Shown here in pieces: positions 53,008-61,683 of a stretch of DNA of 64,000 nt (positions within the stretch are counted from its first letter, which is position 1; every line of letters starts with the position of its first letter). Under the pieces are notes generated by a model, which saw nothing but the letters and a program-made list of their open reading frames with translations, did no database searches and was not told the origin of the DNA. A program made the translations under genes and the position numbers. Source of the DNA: a gamma proteobacterium symbiont of Stewartia floridana (GTDB taxonomy: Bacteria > Pseudomonadota > Gammaproteobacteria > Chromatiales > Chromatiaceae); assembly GCA_003676145.1 (NCBI GenBank), contig NAUB01000021.1, positions 186,001 to 250,000 of the forward strand, given 5' to 3'.

Positions 53008-53483
53008 GCATCGCCTCCTCGGGATTCAGCGCTATGAGCTGGAAGCGGTGACAGGGGACGCTCACCGAGCGGGGCATCCTGACTGATGTCCCTGCGGATT
53101 CCCGCACTGGCGGCTATTTCAGCATCCATCTTTTCCGCCACATCACGACGCTTCAGGTTGCCGTAACGCTGGCGGATACGAATCAATATGCTGACAGCCA
53201 GTGCCTGGATGCCGACGCCAATCACGATTGCGGTCAGCACCATCGCCTGCGGAACCGGATCGACCATCGCCGGTTGTTCGGCTCGTTGCAACAGGATCGG
53301 CGCCACCGCATCCCAGCGATAGCCGGAGAGTACCAGCATCAGGTTGGCGCCCGCTTCGGCAATCACCAGCGCAAGTACCATTCGGAACAGATGGCTGCTG
53401 AGCACCACACCGGCCAGGCCGATAATCACCAGCCCCAGGGCTGTGGCATAGAGTATCAGTTCAAGTGTCACGCCCGGGATCAT
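53004..53483 (-). CDS. MrpC/NuoK-like subunit
   Basis: A 159-residue protein with three transmembrane segments like NuoK/MnhC: LILYATALGLVIIGLAGVVL, FRMVLALVIAEAGANLMLVLSG (with the conserved Glu) and PVPQAMVLTAIVIGVGIQALAVSILIRI. The C-terminal 45 residues are a polar tail (RYGNLKRRDVAEKMDAEIAA...), longer than usual. Overlaps of 4 bp on both sides. Confidence 0.9.
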   Translation of the reverse strand: MIPGVTLELILYATALGLVIIGLAGVVLSSHLFRMVLALVIAEAGANLMLVLSGYRWDAVAPILLQRAEQPAMVDPVPQAMVLTAIVIGVGIQALAVSILIRIRQRYGNLKRRDVAEKMDAEIAASAGIRRDISQDAPLGERPLSPLPAHSAESRGGDA

Positions 53484-54166
53484 TGTTCAGACTCCGTTTG
53501 TGCCAGATTGGAGAGCAGGCTTGCCAACTCGGCACCGACCTTCAAACCCACTGCGATATAGAGCAGTGGCAGGGTGCCGGCCGATATCAGCGCACCAAGG
53601 GTATCCTGATTGAGCATCGGTTGCAGAAATGCCTGGCCCTCTGCCAGGGCGGCGAGTCCGATGAGAATAAAGCTGGCGCCGGCGAAGGCTTCGATGACAC
53701 TCAGAATGGAGTGGTGCAGGCGCGCGCCGGGTCTGGCCAGCAGAGGCAGGAAAAAGGCTGCCGCAAGAATCACACCGCCCTGAAATCCGCCACCCGGTGT
53801 CAGATGGCCATGAAAAATGATGTAGAAACCGATCGTCAGCAGAAACGGAAAGATCAAGGCGCCGCCGTGAAAGAGTACGAATCCACCTTTGCGCTGTGTG
53901 CCTGTGGTGGTATGCCGACGACCCAGCACCAGTCCGGCGGCCGACGCGGCGGCAAACAGGATGGCAAGCTCCCCGAGCGTATCGATACCCCGGTAGCCCA
54001 GCACCACTGAGGTGACAATGTTGGCAGCGCCGACCTCCTGGGGAGAGGCGGACTGTATCGCTTCGCCGATGCGCATCGGCGGACTGCCGAAATCGATGCC
54101 GCTGGCAATCGCCAGCAGCATGAAACCCAGGCCGCCGGCAAACAACAGGCCGGTGAGATTACGCAT
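53480..54166 (-). CDS. MbhE-MrpB fused subunit
   Basis: A 228-residue membrane protein. Residues 1-85 (TGLLFAGGLGFMLLAIASGI, ANIVTSVVLGYRGIDTLGE, LAILFAAASAAGLVL) match the MbhE/MrpA C-terminal segment, where YRGxDTLGE is a signature. Residues 90-228 (GGALIFPFLLTIGFYIIFHG, HLTPGGGFQGGVILAAAFFL, ... PLLYIAVGLKVGAELASLL) are MrpB. So two proteins that are separate in Mbh are joined. Overlaps MrpC-like by 4 bp. Confidence 0.87.
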   Translation of the reverse strand: MRNLTGLLFAGGLGFMLLAIASGIDFGSPPMRIGEAIQSASPQEVGAANIVTSVVLGYRGIDTLGELAILFAAASAAGLVLGRRHTTTGTQRKGGFVLFHGGALIFPFLLTIGFYIIFHGHLTPGGGFQGGVILAAAFFLPLLARPGARLHHSILSVIEAFAGASFILIGLAALAEGQAFLQPMLNQDTLGALISAGTLPLLYIAVGLKVGAELASLLSNLAQTESEQ

Positions 54167-54470
54167 CGTCTTTCCCCTTGCTTGAAGCGCTCAGCAGATT
54201 ACTATTTTCGCTGCCGCTATCGATCTGCCACAAGCCCAGACGGCGCAATGCCAAAGCCAGGATCAGACTGCTCAGGCCGGCGCCCACGGCCGCTTCGGTC
54301 ATCGCCACGTCCGGTGCCCGCATCAGGGCAAACAGCAGCGCCAAACCGAGTGACACCACGGAGGCGGCCGCGACCGCAGCGAGATGGTTTTTCACCACCA
54401 GTGCCAGCACCGCACTGCTTAACATCATGATTCCCAGAATCAGAGCAATCCAAAGTTCTACTTCACTCAT
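54159..54470 (-). CDS. MbhD-like subunit
   Basis: A 103-residue protein with three transmembrane segments. LVVKNHLAAVAAASVVSLGLALLFALMRAPDVAMTEAAVGAGL is the MbhD domain (the MrpA C-terminal part), including the conserved APDVAxTEAAVGAGL. It overlaps the next gene by 8 bp. It appears here as a separate gene and no MrpA N-terminal part is present in the operon, as in Mbh/Mbx. Confidence 0.88.
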   Translation of the reverse strand: MSEVELWIALILGIMMLSSAVLALVVKNHLAAVAAASVVSLGLALLFALMRAPDVAMTEAAVGAGLSSLILALALRRLGLWQIDSGSENSNLLSASSKGKDDA

Positions 54471-54784
54471 CTGTCAGCCTCTCCAGGTTGGCTTACGCTG
54501 GCTTTGCTCCAGGGTTTTACCCCAGCCTTAAGCAGCGCCCGGGCAATGGTGGAAGAGCCGAGTGGATTGGTAATCAGAATCAACACGCCGATTACCAGCA
54601 ACTTCGACCACCAGGCAGGGTAGAGCAGAGCAATACCGATCAACAGGCAGAGCGAGCCAAGGGTCACCGCCTTGGTGCCTGCCTGGATGCGGTTGTAGAC
54701 ATCGGGCATACGGATCAGTCCAATGGCACCGAACAGGGTGAAGGCGGCACCGACAACAAGAAACAGATCGGCAATCAGTCTCAT
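54467..54784 (-). CDS. mrpG: MrpG-like subunit
   Basis: A 105-residue protein with three transmembrane segments: LFLVVGAAFTLFGAIGLIRMPDVYNRIQAGTKAVTLG carries the MnhG signature (GLIRMPDxYxRxHAxTKAxTLG). The C-terminus has ITNPLGSSTIARALLKAG. It overlaps the MbhD-like gene by 4 bp and abuts MrpF at the shared base 54784. Confidence 0.9.
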   Translation of the reverse strand: MRLIADLFLVVGAAFTLFGAIGLIRMPDVYNRIQAGTKAVTLGSLCLLIGIALLYPAWWSKLLVIGVLILITNPLGSSTIARALLKAGVKPWSKASVSQPGEADR

Positions 54785-55047
54785 CAGCCGTTCCCCTCAA
54801 TCGTTCGGGCGATGGCGACCACACCGACAAACGCCAGGGTGCCGTAGATCAGCGCCACATCCAGATAGAGTGGGCTGCCCAGCAGGGCGGCGAGTATCAC
54901 CAGCCCGGATGTCGTTATCACCGCCAGGGTATCGGCGGCGACCACCCTATCCGGCGCTGTGGGGCCCAGGATCAGGCGCAACAGACTGAGTAGTACCGCA
55001 GCACCCAGCAAGCCCAGTGCGACGATCTCCAATAGGGTTAATGTCAT
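54784..55047 (-). CDS. mrpF: MrpF-like subunit
   Basis: An 87-residue protein with three transmembrane segments. LILGPTAPDRVVAADTLAVI is the MnhF signature (RxxxGPTxxDRVVAxDTL), followed by ALLGSPLYLDVALIYGTLAFVG. Overlaps MrpE by 4 bp. Confidence 0.92.
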   Translation of the reverse strand: MTLTLLEIVALGLLGAAVLLSLLRLILGPTAPDRVVAADTLAVITTSGLVILAALLGSPLYLDVALIYGTLAFVGVVAIARTIEGNG

Positions 55048-55571
55048 AACACGAAGCCTTTCAGGTGTTGTTCAAATTTGCTGGTGATGGCTTTGGTGGT
55101 GGATAACCGATCACTGCCCGGGGGAGCGTCGACCCAATGCACCAGCAGCACCTCATCCTGTACATCGACCGTCAGGGTGCCGGGGGTCAGGGTAATACTG
55201 TTCGCCAGAATCAGACGGCCAAGTGATGATTTGAGTTTGGTCTCCACCTCCACAACGGCCGGTTGCAAAGGCAGTGAAGGACTCAGTACGCGCCGGGCCA
55301 TGTCGAGGTTGGCTTGAACCAGCGCCACGATAAAAGTGCCGAGGTAGCGTAGCAAAGGAAGCAGGGCGCTCGGTGAGATGATCAGCCCGGCGAGGATGCT
55401 GAGGTGAGGCCGGCTTGCCAGGGTGACAATCAGAGCGACCACCACTCCGGCGGCCATCTCCGCTGTGTCCAGATTGCCGACCAACAACATCCAGAGTGTA
55501 AACACAAGCAGGTAGAGAAACAGTCCGTGGACAAAACCGGGTTCAGGTTGTTGTATGGACTTTGTCGTCAT
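55044..55571 (-). CDS. mrpE: MrpE-like subunit, first gene of the Mbx/Mbs-like operon
   Basis: About 175 residues from ATG 55571 (MTTKSIQQPEPG), which has AAAGG 11 nt upstream; a GTG at 55583 overlaps that site and is rejected. Two to three transmembrane segments are followed by LVQANLDMARRVLSPSLPLQPAVVEVETKL and LGRLILANSITLTPGTLTVDVQDEVLLVHWVDA, the MnhE signature. The spacing to the Anbu-locus gene upstream is 110 bp and a palindrome (55599-55614) lies there, so a promoter is likely. Confidence 0.92.
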   Translation of the reverse strand: MTTKSIQQPEPGFVHGLFLYLLVFTLWMLLVGNLDTAEMAAGVVVALIVTLASRPHLSILAGLIISPSALLPLLRYLGTFIVALVQANLDMARRVLSPSLPLQPAVVEVETKLKSSLGRLILANSITLTPGTLTVDVQDEVLLVHWVDAPPGSDRLSTTKAITSKFEQHLKGFVL

Positions 55572-55598
55572 ACTCGGAGTCACCTTTGTTGTGGTTGT

Positions 55599-55614
55599 GC
55601 GTACTATTGTACGC
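55599..55614. promoter_or_regulatory. GCGTAC-N4-GTACGC palindrome upstream of mrpE
   Basis: A 16-bp palindrome with 6-bp arms, 28-43 bp upstream of the mrpE start codon. On the minus strand it includes TACAAT, a possible -10 box, so a bound repressor would block the operon promoter. No good -35 box is visible. Confidence 0.35.
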
Positions 55615-55681
55615 GCTATATCGTTATCAAATCATCTTTATGTTACAGCCCAATGACGCCACCCAATAATCCATTTGTCAA

Positions 55682-56626
55682 TCATGCCGCAGACATCAGT
55701 GCAGGTGGGAAATAGGCTTTTGAAATCGCTTCATGCAGGGTGCCGAAATCGATCTGTAAATCGTCGATAAACTCATGCAGTACGTTGTTATCCATCTTAT
55801 CGGTCAACATCTCTGTCAGGCGGGTATCGATCTTTTTGAGTACTTTTAACGGTGTTCTGTTTTTTGGCAGACGGGAGAGATTGAAACGGATGTTTTCCGT
55901 GCAATAGCTAATTGAACGGGGAAAACCCGGTGTTTTGAATAGAAACTGAAGAACGTCCTTACGATTGATTCTGACCTGCATATGTTGTCGATACATCTGA
56001 TGAGCACTGAGTGACTTCAACATACTCATCCATAAAATGTCTTCGAATGGGGTCAGTTCGGGTGCCTCTTCCGGCAGTGGATTTTCAGACCGCACATCGA
56101 TGATTCGCGTGGTCATGTCGGCACGCTCCAGTTTGCGCCCCAGATTGAGAAAGTTGTAGGCCGTGTCGTGATTCATACTGCCGGCCAGTAGCCCGGTCAT
56201 CAATTGTGAGCCGGCAATGATATGTTCCAGGTAAGTTTGTCGGCCCTGACGGGAAAAGCTGCTCTGTTTACGCTCCAGGGCAGTCTGATAGTAACCGTTG
56301 ATCGACTCCCAGGCTTCCCGCGGTAATATCTCGCGTATGGTGCGGGCGTTCTCACGCAATGCGCAGAGAGTGCTGATGATGGAGCTGGAGTTGGATTCAT
56401 CGCTGATCAGAAAATTCGCTACCCGGCGCTCGGTAAACTCCGGATGACGTGCCAGATAGAACTCGTAGCAACCCAGCAGGTTGATCAGTACATCCCAGCC
56501 TGGGGCAACCTTCGGTGGCAGGTCCAGCATCAGATTGGTATTGACAGTGATCAGACGTGCGGTGTTTTCAGCCCGTTCCTGATAACGTCCTATCCAATAT
56601 ATGGTCTCTGCAACTCGGGATAACAT
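55682..56626 (-). CDS. Alpha-E domain protein (DUF403)
   Basis: A 314-residue, all-helical protein with the family start MLSRVAETIYWIGRYQERAENTARLI and GWDVLINLLGC, SSSIISTLCALRENARTIREILPREAWESINGYY. The end IDDLQIDFGTLHEAISKAYFPPA is also typical. Function is unknown, but the gene constantly co-occurs with the circularly permuted ATP-grasp and transglutaminase genes. Here it is the third gene after both, 34 bp from the ATP-grasp gene. Part of the Anbu locus. Confidence 0.92.
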   Translation of the reverse strand: MLSRVAETIYWIGRYQERAENTARLITVNTNLMLDLPPKVAPGWDVLINLLGCYEFYLARHPEFTERRVANFLISDESNSSSIISTLCALRENARTIREILPREAWESINGYYQTALERKQSSFSRQGRQTYLEHIIAGSQLMTGLLAGSMNHDTAYNFLNLGRKLERADMTTRIIDVRSENPLPEEAPELTPFEDILWMSMLKSLSAHQMYRQHMQVRINRKDVLQFLFKTPGFPRSISYCTENIRFNLSRLPKNRTPLKVLKKIDTRLTEMLTDKMDNNVLHEFIDDLQIDFGTLHEAISKAYFPPALMSAA

Positions 56627-56660
56627 TACTCGCTCCTTAGATGGTTGTTGCTCATCTCAA

Positions 56661-58106
56661 TCAACTGTCAACGATCCAGGTATCCTTACTGCCGCCACCC
56701 TGGGATGAGTTGACCACCAGGGAGCCTTTGCGCAGAGCTACCCGGGTCAATCCTCCGGTGGTCACCTCCATCGACTTGCCACTCAGGATGAATGGCCTCA
56801 GATCCACATGCCTGGGTTCAAGCAGACCATTGCTGATGGTGGGTACGGTTGAGATCGCCAGGGTTGGTTGAGCAATATAGTTACGCGGATTCTTCTTGAT
56901 CAGCTTCTGGAAGGTCTCACGCTCCTGCTTGGTGGAAGCCGGTCCTACCAGCAGACCATAACCTCCCGACTCATTGGCGGGCTTCACCACCAGCTCTTTG
57001 AGATGCTCCAGAACATAATCACAGGATTGTTTGTCCATACAGCGCCAGGTGGGCACATTCGGAACGATGGGCTCCTGGTCCAGATAGTAGCGAATGATAT
57101 CGGGTACATAGGAGTAGACTACTTTGTCATCCGCCACACCGGCACCCGGCGCATTGGCCAGTGCCACATTGCCCGTCTTCCAGGCCCGCATCAATCCGGG
57201 AACACCGAGCATGGAGTCGGCATTGAACGCCTCCGGGTCGAGGAACAGGTCATCGATACGGCGGTAGATCACATCCACCCGGGAGAGCCCCTCGATATTG
57301 CGCATATAGACACAATCATCCTTCTCCACCACCAGGTCGCGACCCTCAACCAATTCACATCCCATCTGTTGCGCCAGATAGGCATGTTCGTAATAGGCCG
57401 AGTTATAGATACCCGGGGTGAGTACTGCAATCTCCGGATGATCTCCGGGGCGTGGTGAAAGGGCTGAGAGGGTATCGAACAGTTCGGAGGGATAGTCATC
57501 GATGGGTAGGGGACTGTAGGTTTCAAACAGTTCCGGAAAGACCCGTTTGGTGACCAGTCGGTTCTCCAACATATACGAGACACCGGAAGGGACTCTCAGG
57601 TTATCCTCGAGTACATACATCTCACCCTTATCGTCACGTACCAGATCACTGCCGCAAATATGCGCCCAGACGCCCAGTGGAGGATTGATGCCGATACACT
57701 GCTCGCGGAAGTTCTCAGAGTTCGCCAGCACTTCTGCCGGAAACACCTTGTCTTTGACGATCTGCTGTTTGTGATAGAGATCATCAATAAACAGATTCAA
57801 TGCCTCGACCCGCTGCTTAAGACCGGATTCGATCCGCTCCCACTCTTTTTTCGGAATCAGGCGGGGTACGATATCGAACGGCCAGACCCGATCGATGGAA
57901 CCCTCCTCTTCGGTATAGACACGGAAGGTGATGCCCATCTGTTTGAGGGCTAACTCTGCGCCGAGTTGGCGGGAGGCCAGCTCTCCCTCATCGAGTTTAC
58001 CCAGGTAGCTGATCAGTTTACGGGCATAGCCTCTGGCATGACCGTTGGGAGTGATCAGTTCATCGAAGAATGGCTGGTTTTCAAAGGACTCCCGATTGAT
58101 GGTCAT
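56661..58106 (-). CDS. Circularly permuted ATP-grasp protein (DUF404/DUF407)
   Basis: A 481-residue protein of the CP_ATPgrasp family. Conserved phrases: YTEEEGSIDRVWPFDIVPRLIPKKEWERIESGLKQRVEALNLFIDDLY at the start, then DLVRDDKGEMYVLEDNLRVPSGVSYMLENR, LTPGIYNSAYYEHAYLAQQMG, YRRIDDLFLDPE, NAPGAGVADDKVVYSYVPDIIRYYL and LVVKPANESGGYGLLVGP. The last carries the ATP-binding residues. It would form an amide-type bond, perhaps making a peptide; its product is unknown. It overlaps the preceding gene as ATGA (58103-58106). Confidence 0.93.
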   Translation of the reverse strand: MTINRESFENQPFFDELITPNGHARGYARKLISYLGKLDEGELASRQLGAELALKQMGITFRVYTEEEGSIDRVWPFDIVPRLIPKKEWERIESGLKQRVEALNLFIDDLYHKQQIVKDKVFPAEVLANSENFREQCIGINPPLGVWAHICGSDLVRDDKGEMYVLEDNLRVPSGVSYMLENRLVTKRVFPELFETYSPLPIDDYPSELFDTLSALSPRPGDHPEIAVLTPGIYNSAYYEHAYLAQQMGCELVEGRDLVVEKDDCVYMRNIEGLSRVDVIYRRIDDLFLDPEAFNADSMLGVPGLMRAWKTGNVALANAPGAGVADDKVVYSYVPDIIRYYLDQEPIVPNVPTWRCMDKQSCDYVLEHLKELVVKPANESGGYGLLVGPASTKQERETFQKLIKKNPRNYIAQPTLAISTVPTISNGLLEPRHVDLRPFILSGKSMEVTTGGLTRVALRKGSLVVNSSQGGGSKDTWIVDS

Positions 58107-61100
58107 CTTGAGCCTCCCGGGTCGGTACGGAGATCCAGGGTATAGGGGAAATCCGCATTGATCCTCTCTTCACTCAGGTTGATGGTACCGCCGGTATGGC
58201 CGTGATCATGGAAACGGGCCAGACGACGGGCTTCCGCCTCATTGGCATTGACTGGAAAGGTTTCATAATGGCGTCCACCTGGATGAGCGACATGATAGGT
58301 ACAGCCACCGAGGGAAGTACGATTCCAGGTATCGACGATATCGAACACCAGGGGCGCATGACTGCCAATGGTGGGGTGCAATCCGGAAGGCGGCTGCCAG
58401 GCTTTGAAGCGAACACCCGCCACATACTCACCATGGGTACCGGTATTGTGCAGTGGCAAGGGTCTGCCATTGCAGGTGACCGCGTGTCGGCCAGGTGTGA
58501 TCCCTTTGATTCTGGTCTGCAGCCGTTCCACCGAGGAGTCTACAAACCGGGCAGTCCCCTGGGCCGTCACCTCTTCGCCCAATACGTTCCAGGGCTCGAT
58601 TGCAAAGCGCAACTCAAGCTCCAGATCATCCACATTGATGGTGCCGTAGCGTGGAAAACGGAACTCCAGAAACGGATCGAACCATGGATTCTCAAACCCA
58701 TACCCAGCCCGGTTGAGATCGTTCACTACATCGGCCAGATCCCGCGCCACGAAGTGGGGCAGCATGAAGCGGTCGTGCAGTTCGGTTCCCCAACTGACCG
58801 GTGCCCGGTCATAGGGGCTATCCCAGAAGCGGGCAATCAGAGCGCGCAACAGCAACATCTGCAGCGCACTCATCTGAGCGTGGGGTGGCATCTCAAAGCC
58901 ACGGAACTCCACCAGGCCAAGGCGGCCACTGGGACTGTCCGGAGAGTAGAGTTTATCGATGCAGAATTCGGAACGGTGAGTATTACCGGTGAGATCCACC
59001 AGCAGATGGCGGAGAATCCTGTCCACCAGCCAGGGCGCCGGGGTCTCTCCAGGGGGCATCTCGCTGAAAGCGATGCCCAGCTCATACAGGGAATCGTCCC
59101 TCGCTTCATCCACCCTGGGGGCCTGGGATGTGGGGCCGATGAAGAGTCCGGAAAAGAGGTAGGAGAGAGCCGGATGGTGTTGCCAATAGGTCAACAGACT
59201 GCGCAACAGATGCGGACGTCGCAGTATCGGGCTGTCGGCGGGGTCGGCAGCGCCGATGGTGACATGATTACCGCCACCGGTACCCGAGTGGCGGCCATCG
59301 AGCATGAACTTCTCCGTGCCCAAGCGGGATTGTCTCGCCTCTTCATAGAGGGTCTGGTTGAGTTGTACCAGATCCCGCCAACTGCTGCTGGGTTGAATAT
59401 TGACCTCGATGACACCCGGATCCGGGGTGATCTGCAGACGTTCTAGTCTGGGATCCTTGGGTGGTTCATAACCCTCCATGATCACGCCGTAGCCGGTCTC
59501 TACCGCGGCGGCCTCGATTGCATTGACCAGATCCAGATAGTGTTCCAGTTCAGTCAACGGGGGGAGAAAGATATGCAGGTGCCCCGACCTGGGTTCCACG
59601 CACAAGGCGGTCCGTATGAGGGCATGGCCGCCGGCTTCGTCATCCTGTTCAAACAGCGAGGGATCATCGGCCGCCATGGGGGCTTCCGGCAGGGGCATGG
59701 TGATACCACTTTGGGTCAGGCGCAGCCGATCTCTGATTTCCGGTTGCAGCTGCCGCTCATCGAAGGGATCCCGGGGATGTATCTGCTGACGATCCTCGGC
59801 CTTCTCCCAGCGTAGAGAGTCCAGGGGGAGTCGATAACCCATCGGCGAGTCACCGGGTATCAGATACATATTGCCACGCCGGAAGTTCCAGGGATTGCTC
59901 ACCCAGCTCTCCTGGCGGTAATCCCAGGCGATTGGCAGGGCGTAACCGATCACCTTCTGTAACCCCTGCTCAAAGACCCGGCGCAAGCGGGCCCGTTCCA
60001 GGGGGTCCTTCAGTTTGCTGTCGAGTGCATCCACATTGGCCGGCAGGGTGCCCTCTTTCCACAGGTAGTAGAGGTTGTCCTCCATGCCGGGTATTACATA
60101 ACGCTCATCCAGCAGATTGAGATGCTTTTGAATATGCCGGATCAACAACTGGGCATGATGAACATTGTATTCACTCGACGAGTCGGGCTGGTCCAGCAGT
60201 TCAGGGTGACGCCAGACCGGTTGTTTGTCTTTGCGCCAGGCGCAGGTCAGTGCCCAGCGGGGCAGGGGCTCACCCGGATACCACTTGCCCTGGCCATAGT
60301 GGAGCACCGCATCGGTGGCAAACGCCTCTTTGAGCCGCTTCAGCAGGACCCCGGCCAGCTCTCGTTTGTGGCGACCCAGGGCTGCGGTGTTCCATTGCGG
60401 GCTGTCCATGTCGTCGATCGAAACGAAAGTTGGTTCACCCCCCATGGTGAGTCTCACGTCACCGTACAGCAATTGCTTGTCCACAAAGTCACCCAGAGTG
60501 AGGATCGCCTGCCATTGAGCGTCGTTGTAGGGTTTGGTGACCCGGGGATCTTCGTGGATCCGCTGGACATTGTTTGCATGGTGAAAAGTGACTTTGCATT
60601 TATCGGTGGCGCCGACGATCGGGGCGGCACTGACTGGATCCGGCGTGCAGGCCAAGGGGATATGTCCCTCACCGGCAAACAGGCCGGAGGTGGGGTCCAG
60701 TCCGATCCAGCCGGCACCGGGTATGTATACCTCGGTCCAGGCGTGCAGGTCGGTGAAATCCGCCTCAGGGCCGGAAGGGCCATCCAGGGATTTCTGATCG
60801 GCCACCAGCTGAACCAGGTAGCCGGAGACAAAGCGGGCCGCCAGCCCCAGGTGTCGTAAAATCTGAACCAGCAGCCAAGCGCTGTCACGGCAGGAGCCCT
60901 TGGCTCTGGTCAGGGTCTGCTCGCAACTCTGAACCCCCGGTTCCATGCGGATGGTATAGTCGATATCCTGCTGCAGACGTTGATTGAGCTCGACCAGGTA
61001 GTGGACGATATGGGGACCTTGATCCGCGTCCTCAGACTCTTTTGATTTGCCGTGGGACTGGTAACCGAAGCCGACCGGATCCGCCTTCAACCGCTTCAGC

Positions 61101-61489
61101 CAGGCCATCAGTTTGGGCCCGCGCTCCTTCAATTCGAAATAGGGAAACAGCTCCTTCTTCAGTTGGGATTCGTACTTGAAGGGGAAGTGTTCGCAGGCCT
61201 CCTCGACAAAAAAATCGAATGGGTTGATGGTCACCATGTCGGCAACCAGATTGACCTCGATGGTCAGATTCTTGGACTTTTCCGGAAACACACATCGGGC
61301 GACATGGTTACCGAACGGATCCTGCTGCCAATTGAGAAATTTCTTTTCCGGTTCAATTTTCAGAGCATAGTGGTGCAACGGGGTGCGGGTATGGGGCGCA
61401 GGACGCAGGCGAATCAGGTGGGGTGCAAGATTAACCGGGCGATCAAAGTGGTATTCGGTACGGTGCTGTATGGCAATTCGAACTGACAT
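58103..61489 (-). CDS. Transglutaminase-like protein with DUF2126
   Basis: An 1128-residue protein. Residues 1-85 are the bacterial transglutaminase N-terminal domain, and 160-275 a transglutaminase-like core with Cys200 (AKGSCRDSAWLLVQILR), His249 (DLHAWTEVYIPG) and Asp265 (GLDPTSGLFAGEG) as the triad. From about 350 to the end is DUF2126 with YGDVRLTMGGEPTFVSIDD, GKWYPGEPLPRWAL, DGRHSGTGGGNHVTIG and FRGFEMPPHAQMSALQ. It is the first gene of the operon with ATP-grasp and alpha-E, divergent from the Anbu gene. Protease or amide-bond chemistry is likely; the target is unknown. Confidence 0.93.
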   Translation of the reverse strand: MSVRIAIQHRTEYHFDRPVNLAPHLIRLRPAPHTRTPLHHYALKIEPEKKFLNWQQDPFGNHVARCVFPEKSKNLTIEVNLVADMVTINPFDFFVEEACEHFPFKYESQLKKELFPYFELKERGPKLMAWLKRLKADPVGFGYQSHGKSKESEDADQGPHIVHYLVELNQRLQQDIDYTIRMEPGVQSCEQTLTRAKGSCRDSAWLLVQILRHLGLAARFVSGYLVQLVADQKSLDGPSGPEADFTDLHAWTEVYIPGAGWIGLDPTSGLFAGEGHIPLACTPDPVSAAPIVGATDKCKVTFHHANNVQRIHEDPRVTKPYNDAQWQAILTLGDFVDKQLLYGDVRLTMGGEPTFVSIDDMDSPQWNTAALGRHKRELAGVLLKRLKEAFATDAVLHYGQGKWYPGEPLPRWALTCAWRKDKQPVWRHPELLDQPDSSSEYNVHHAQLLIRHIQKHLNLLDERYVIPGMEDNLYYLWKEGTLPANVDALDSKLKDPLERARLRRVFEQGLQKVIGYALPIAWDYRQESWVSNPWNFRRGNMYLIPGDSPMGYRLPLDSLRWEKAEDRQQIHPRDPFDERQLQPEIRDRLRLTQSGITMPLPEAPMAADDPSLFEQDDEAGGHALIRTALCVEPRSGHLHIFLPPLTELEHYLDLVNAIEAAAVETGYGVIMEGYEPPKDPRLERLQITPDPGVIEVNIQPSSSWRDLVQLNQTLYEEARQSRLGTEKFMLDGRHSGTGGGNHVTIGAADPADSPILRRPHLLRSLLTYWQHHPALSYLFSGLFIGPTSQAPRVDEARDDSLYELGIAFSEMPPGETPAPWLVDRILRHLLVDLTGNTHRSEFCIDKLYSPDSPSGRLGLVEFRGFEMPPHAQMSALQMLLLRALIARFWDSPYDRAPVSWGTELHDRFMLPHFVARDLADVVNDLNRAGYGFENPWFDPFLEFRFPRYGTINVDDLELELRFAIEPWNVLGEEVTAQGTARFVDSSVERLQTRIKGITPGRHAVTCNGRPLPLHNTGTHGEYVAGVRFKAWQPPSGLHPTIGSHAPLVFDIVDTWNRTSLGGCTYHVAHPGGRHYETFPVNANEAEARRLARFHDHGHTGGTINLSEERINADFPYTLDLRTDPGGSR

Positions 61490-61683
61490 GGTGCGCTGGA
61501 TGCTCCAGATTGGTGCTCTCGGGTGGTATTGATAGCCGTTTCAATACTTAAACAGGGTATAGAGCAGTTTTTGTGCCAGCCGGGTGAAAATTTAATTGTG
61601 ATTGAAGCCGGTAAAACGGTATCCAGGGATTTCATATTTGTATTAAGATGCCGGGGTACTCTCACAAACAGAAAGGTCGGTTT

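Noticed and set aside
43599-55583. Calling the locus a standard respiratory complex I (nuo operon)
   Set aside because: NuoA, J, E, F, G and a free NuoI are missing, Mrp-type subunits are present, and the NuoB-like subunit has CxxC instead of CC.
43599-55583. Calling the locus a plain Mrp Na+/H+ antiporter
   Set aside because: The NuoH, B, C, D and ferredoxin subunits follow in the same operon, and no MrpA N-terminal part is present.
58196-59446. A 416-codon open frame on the plus strand
   Set aside because: It is antisense to the DUF2126 gene and is a by-product of its codon use.
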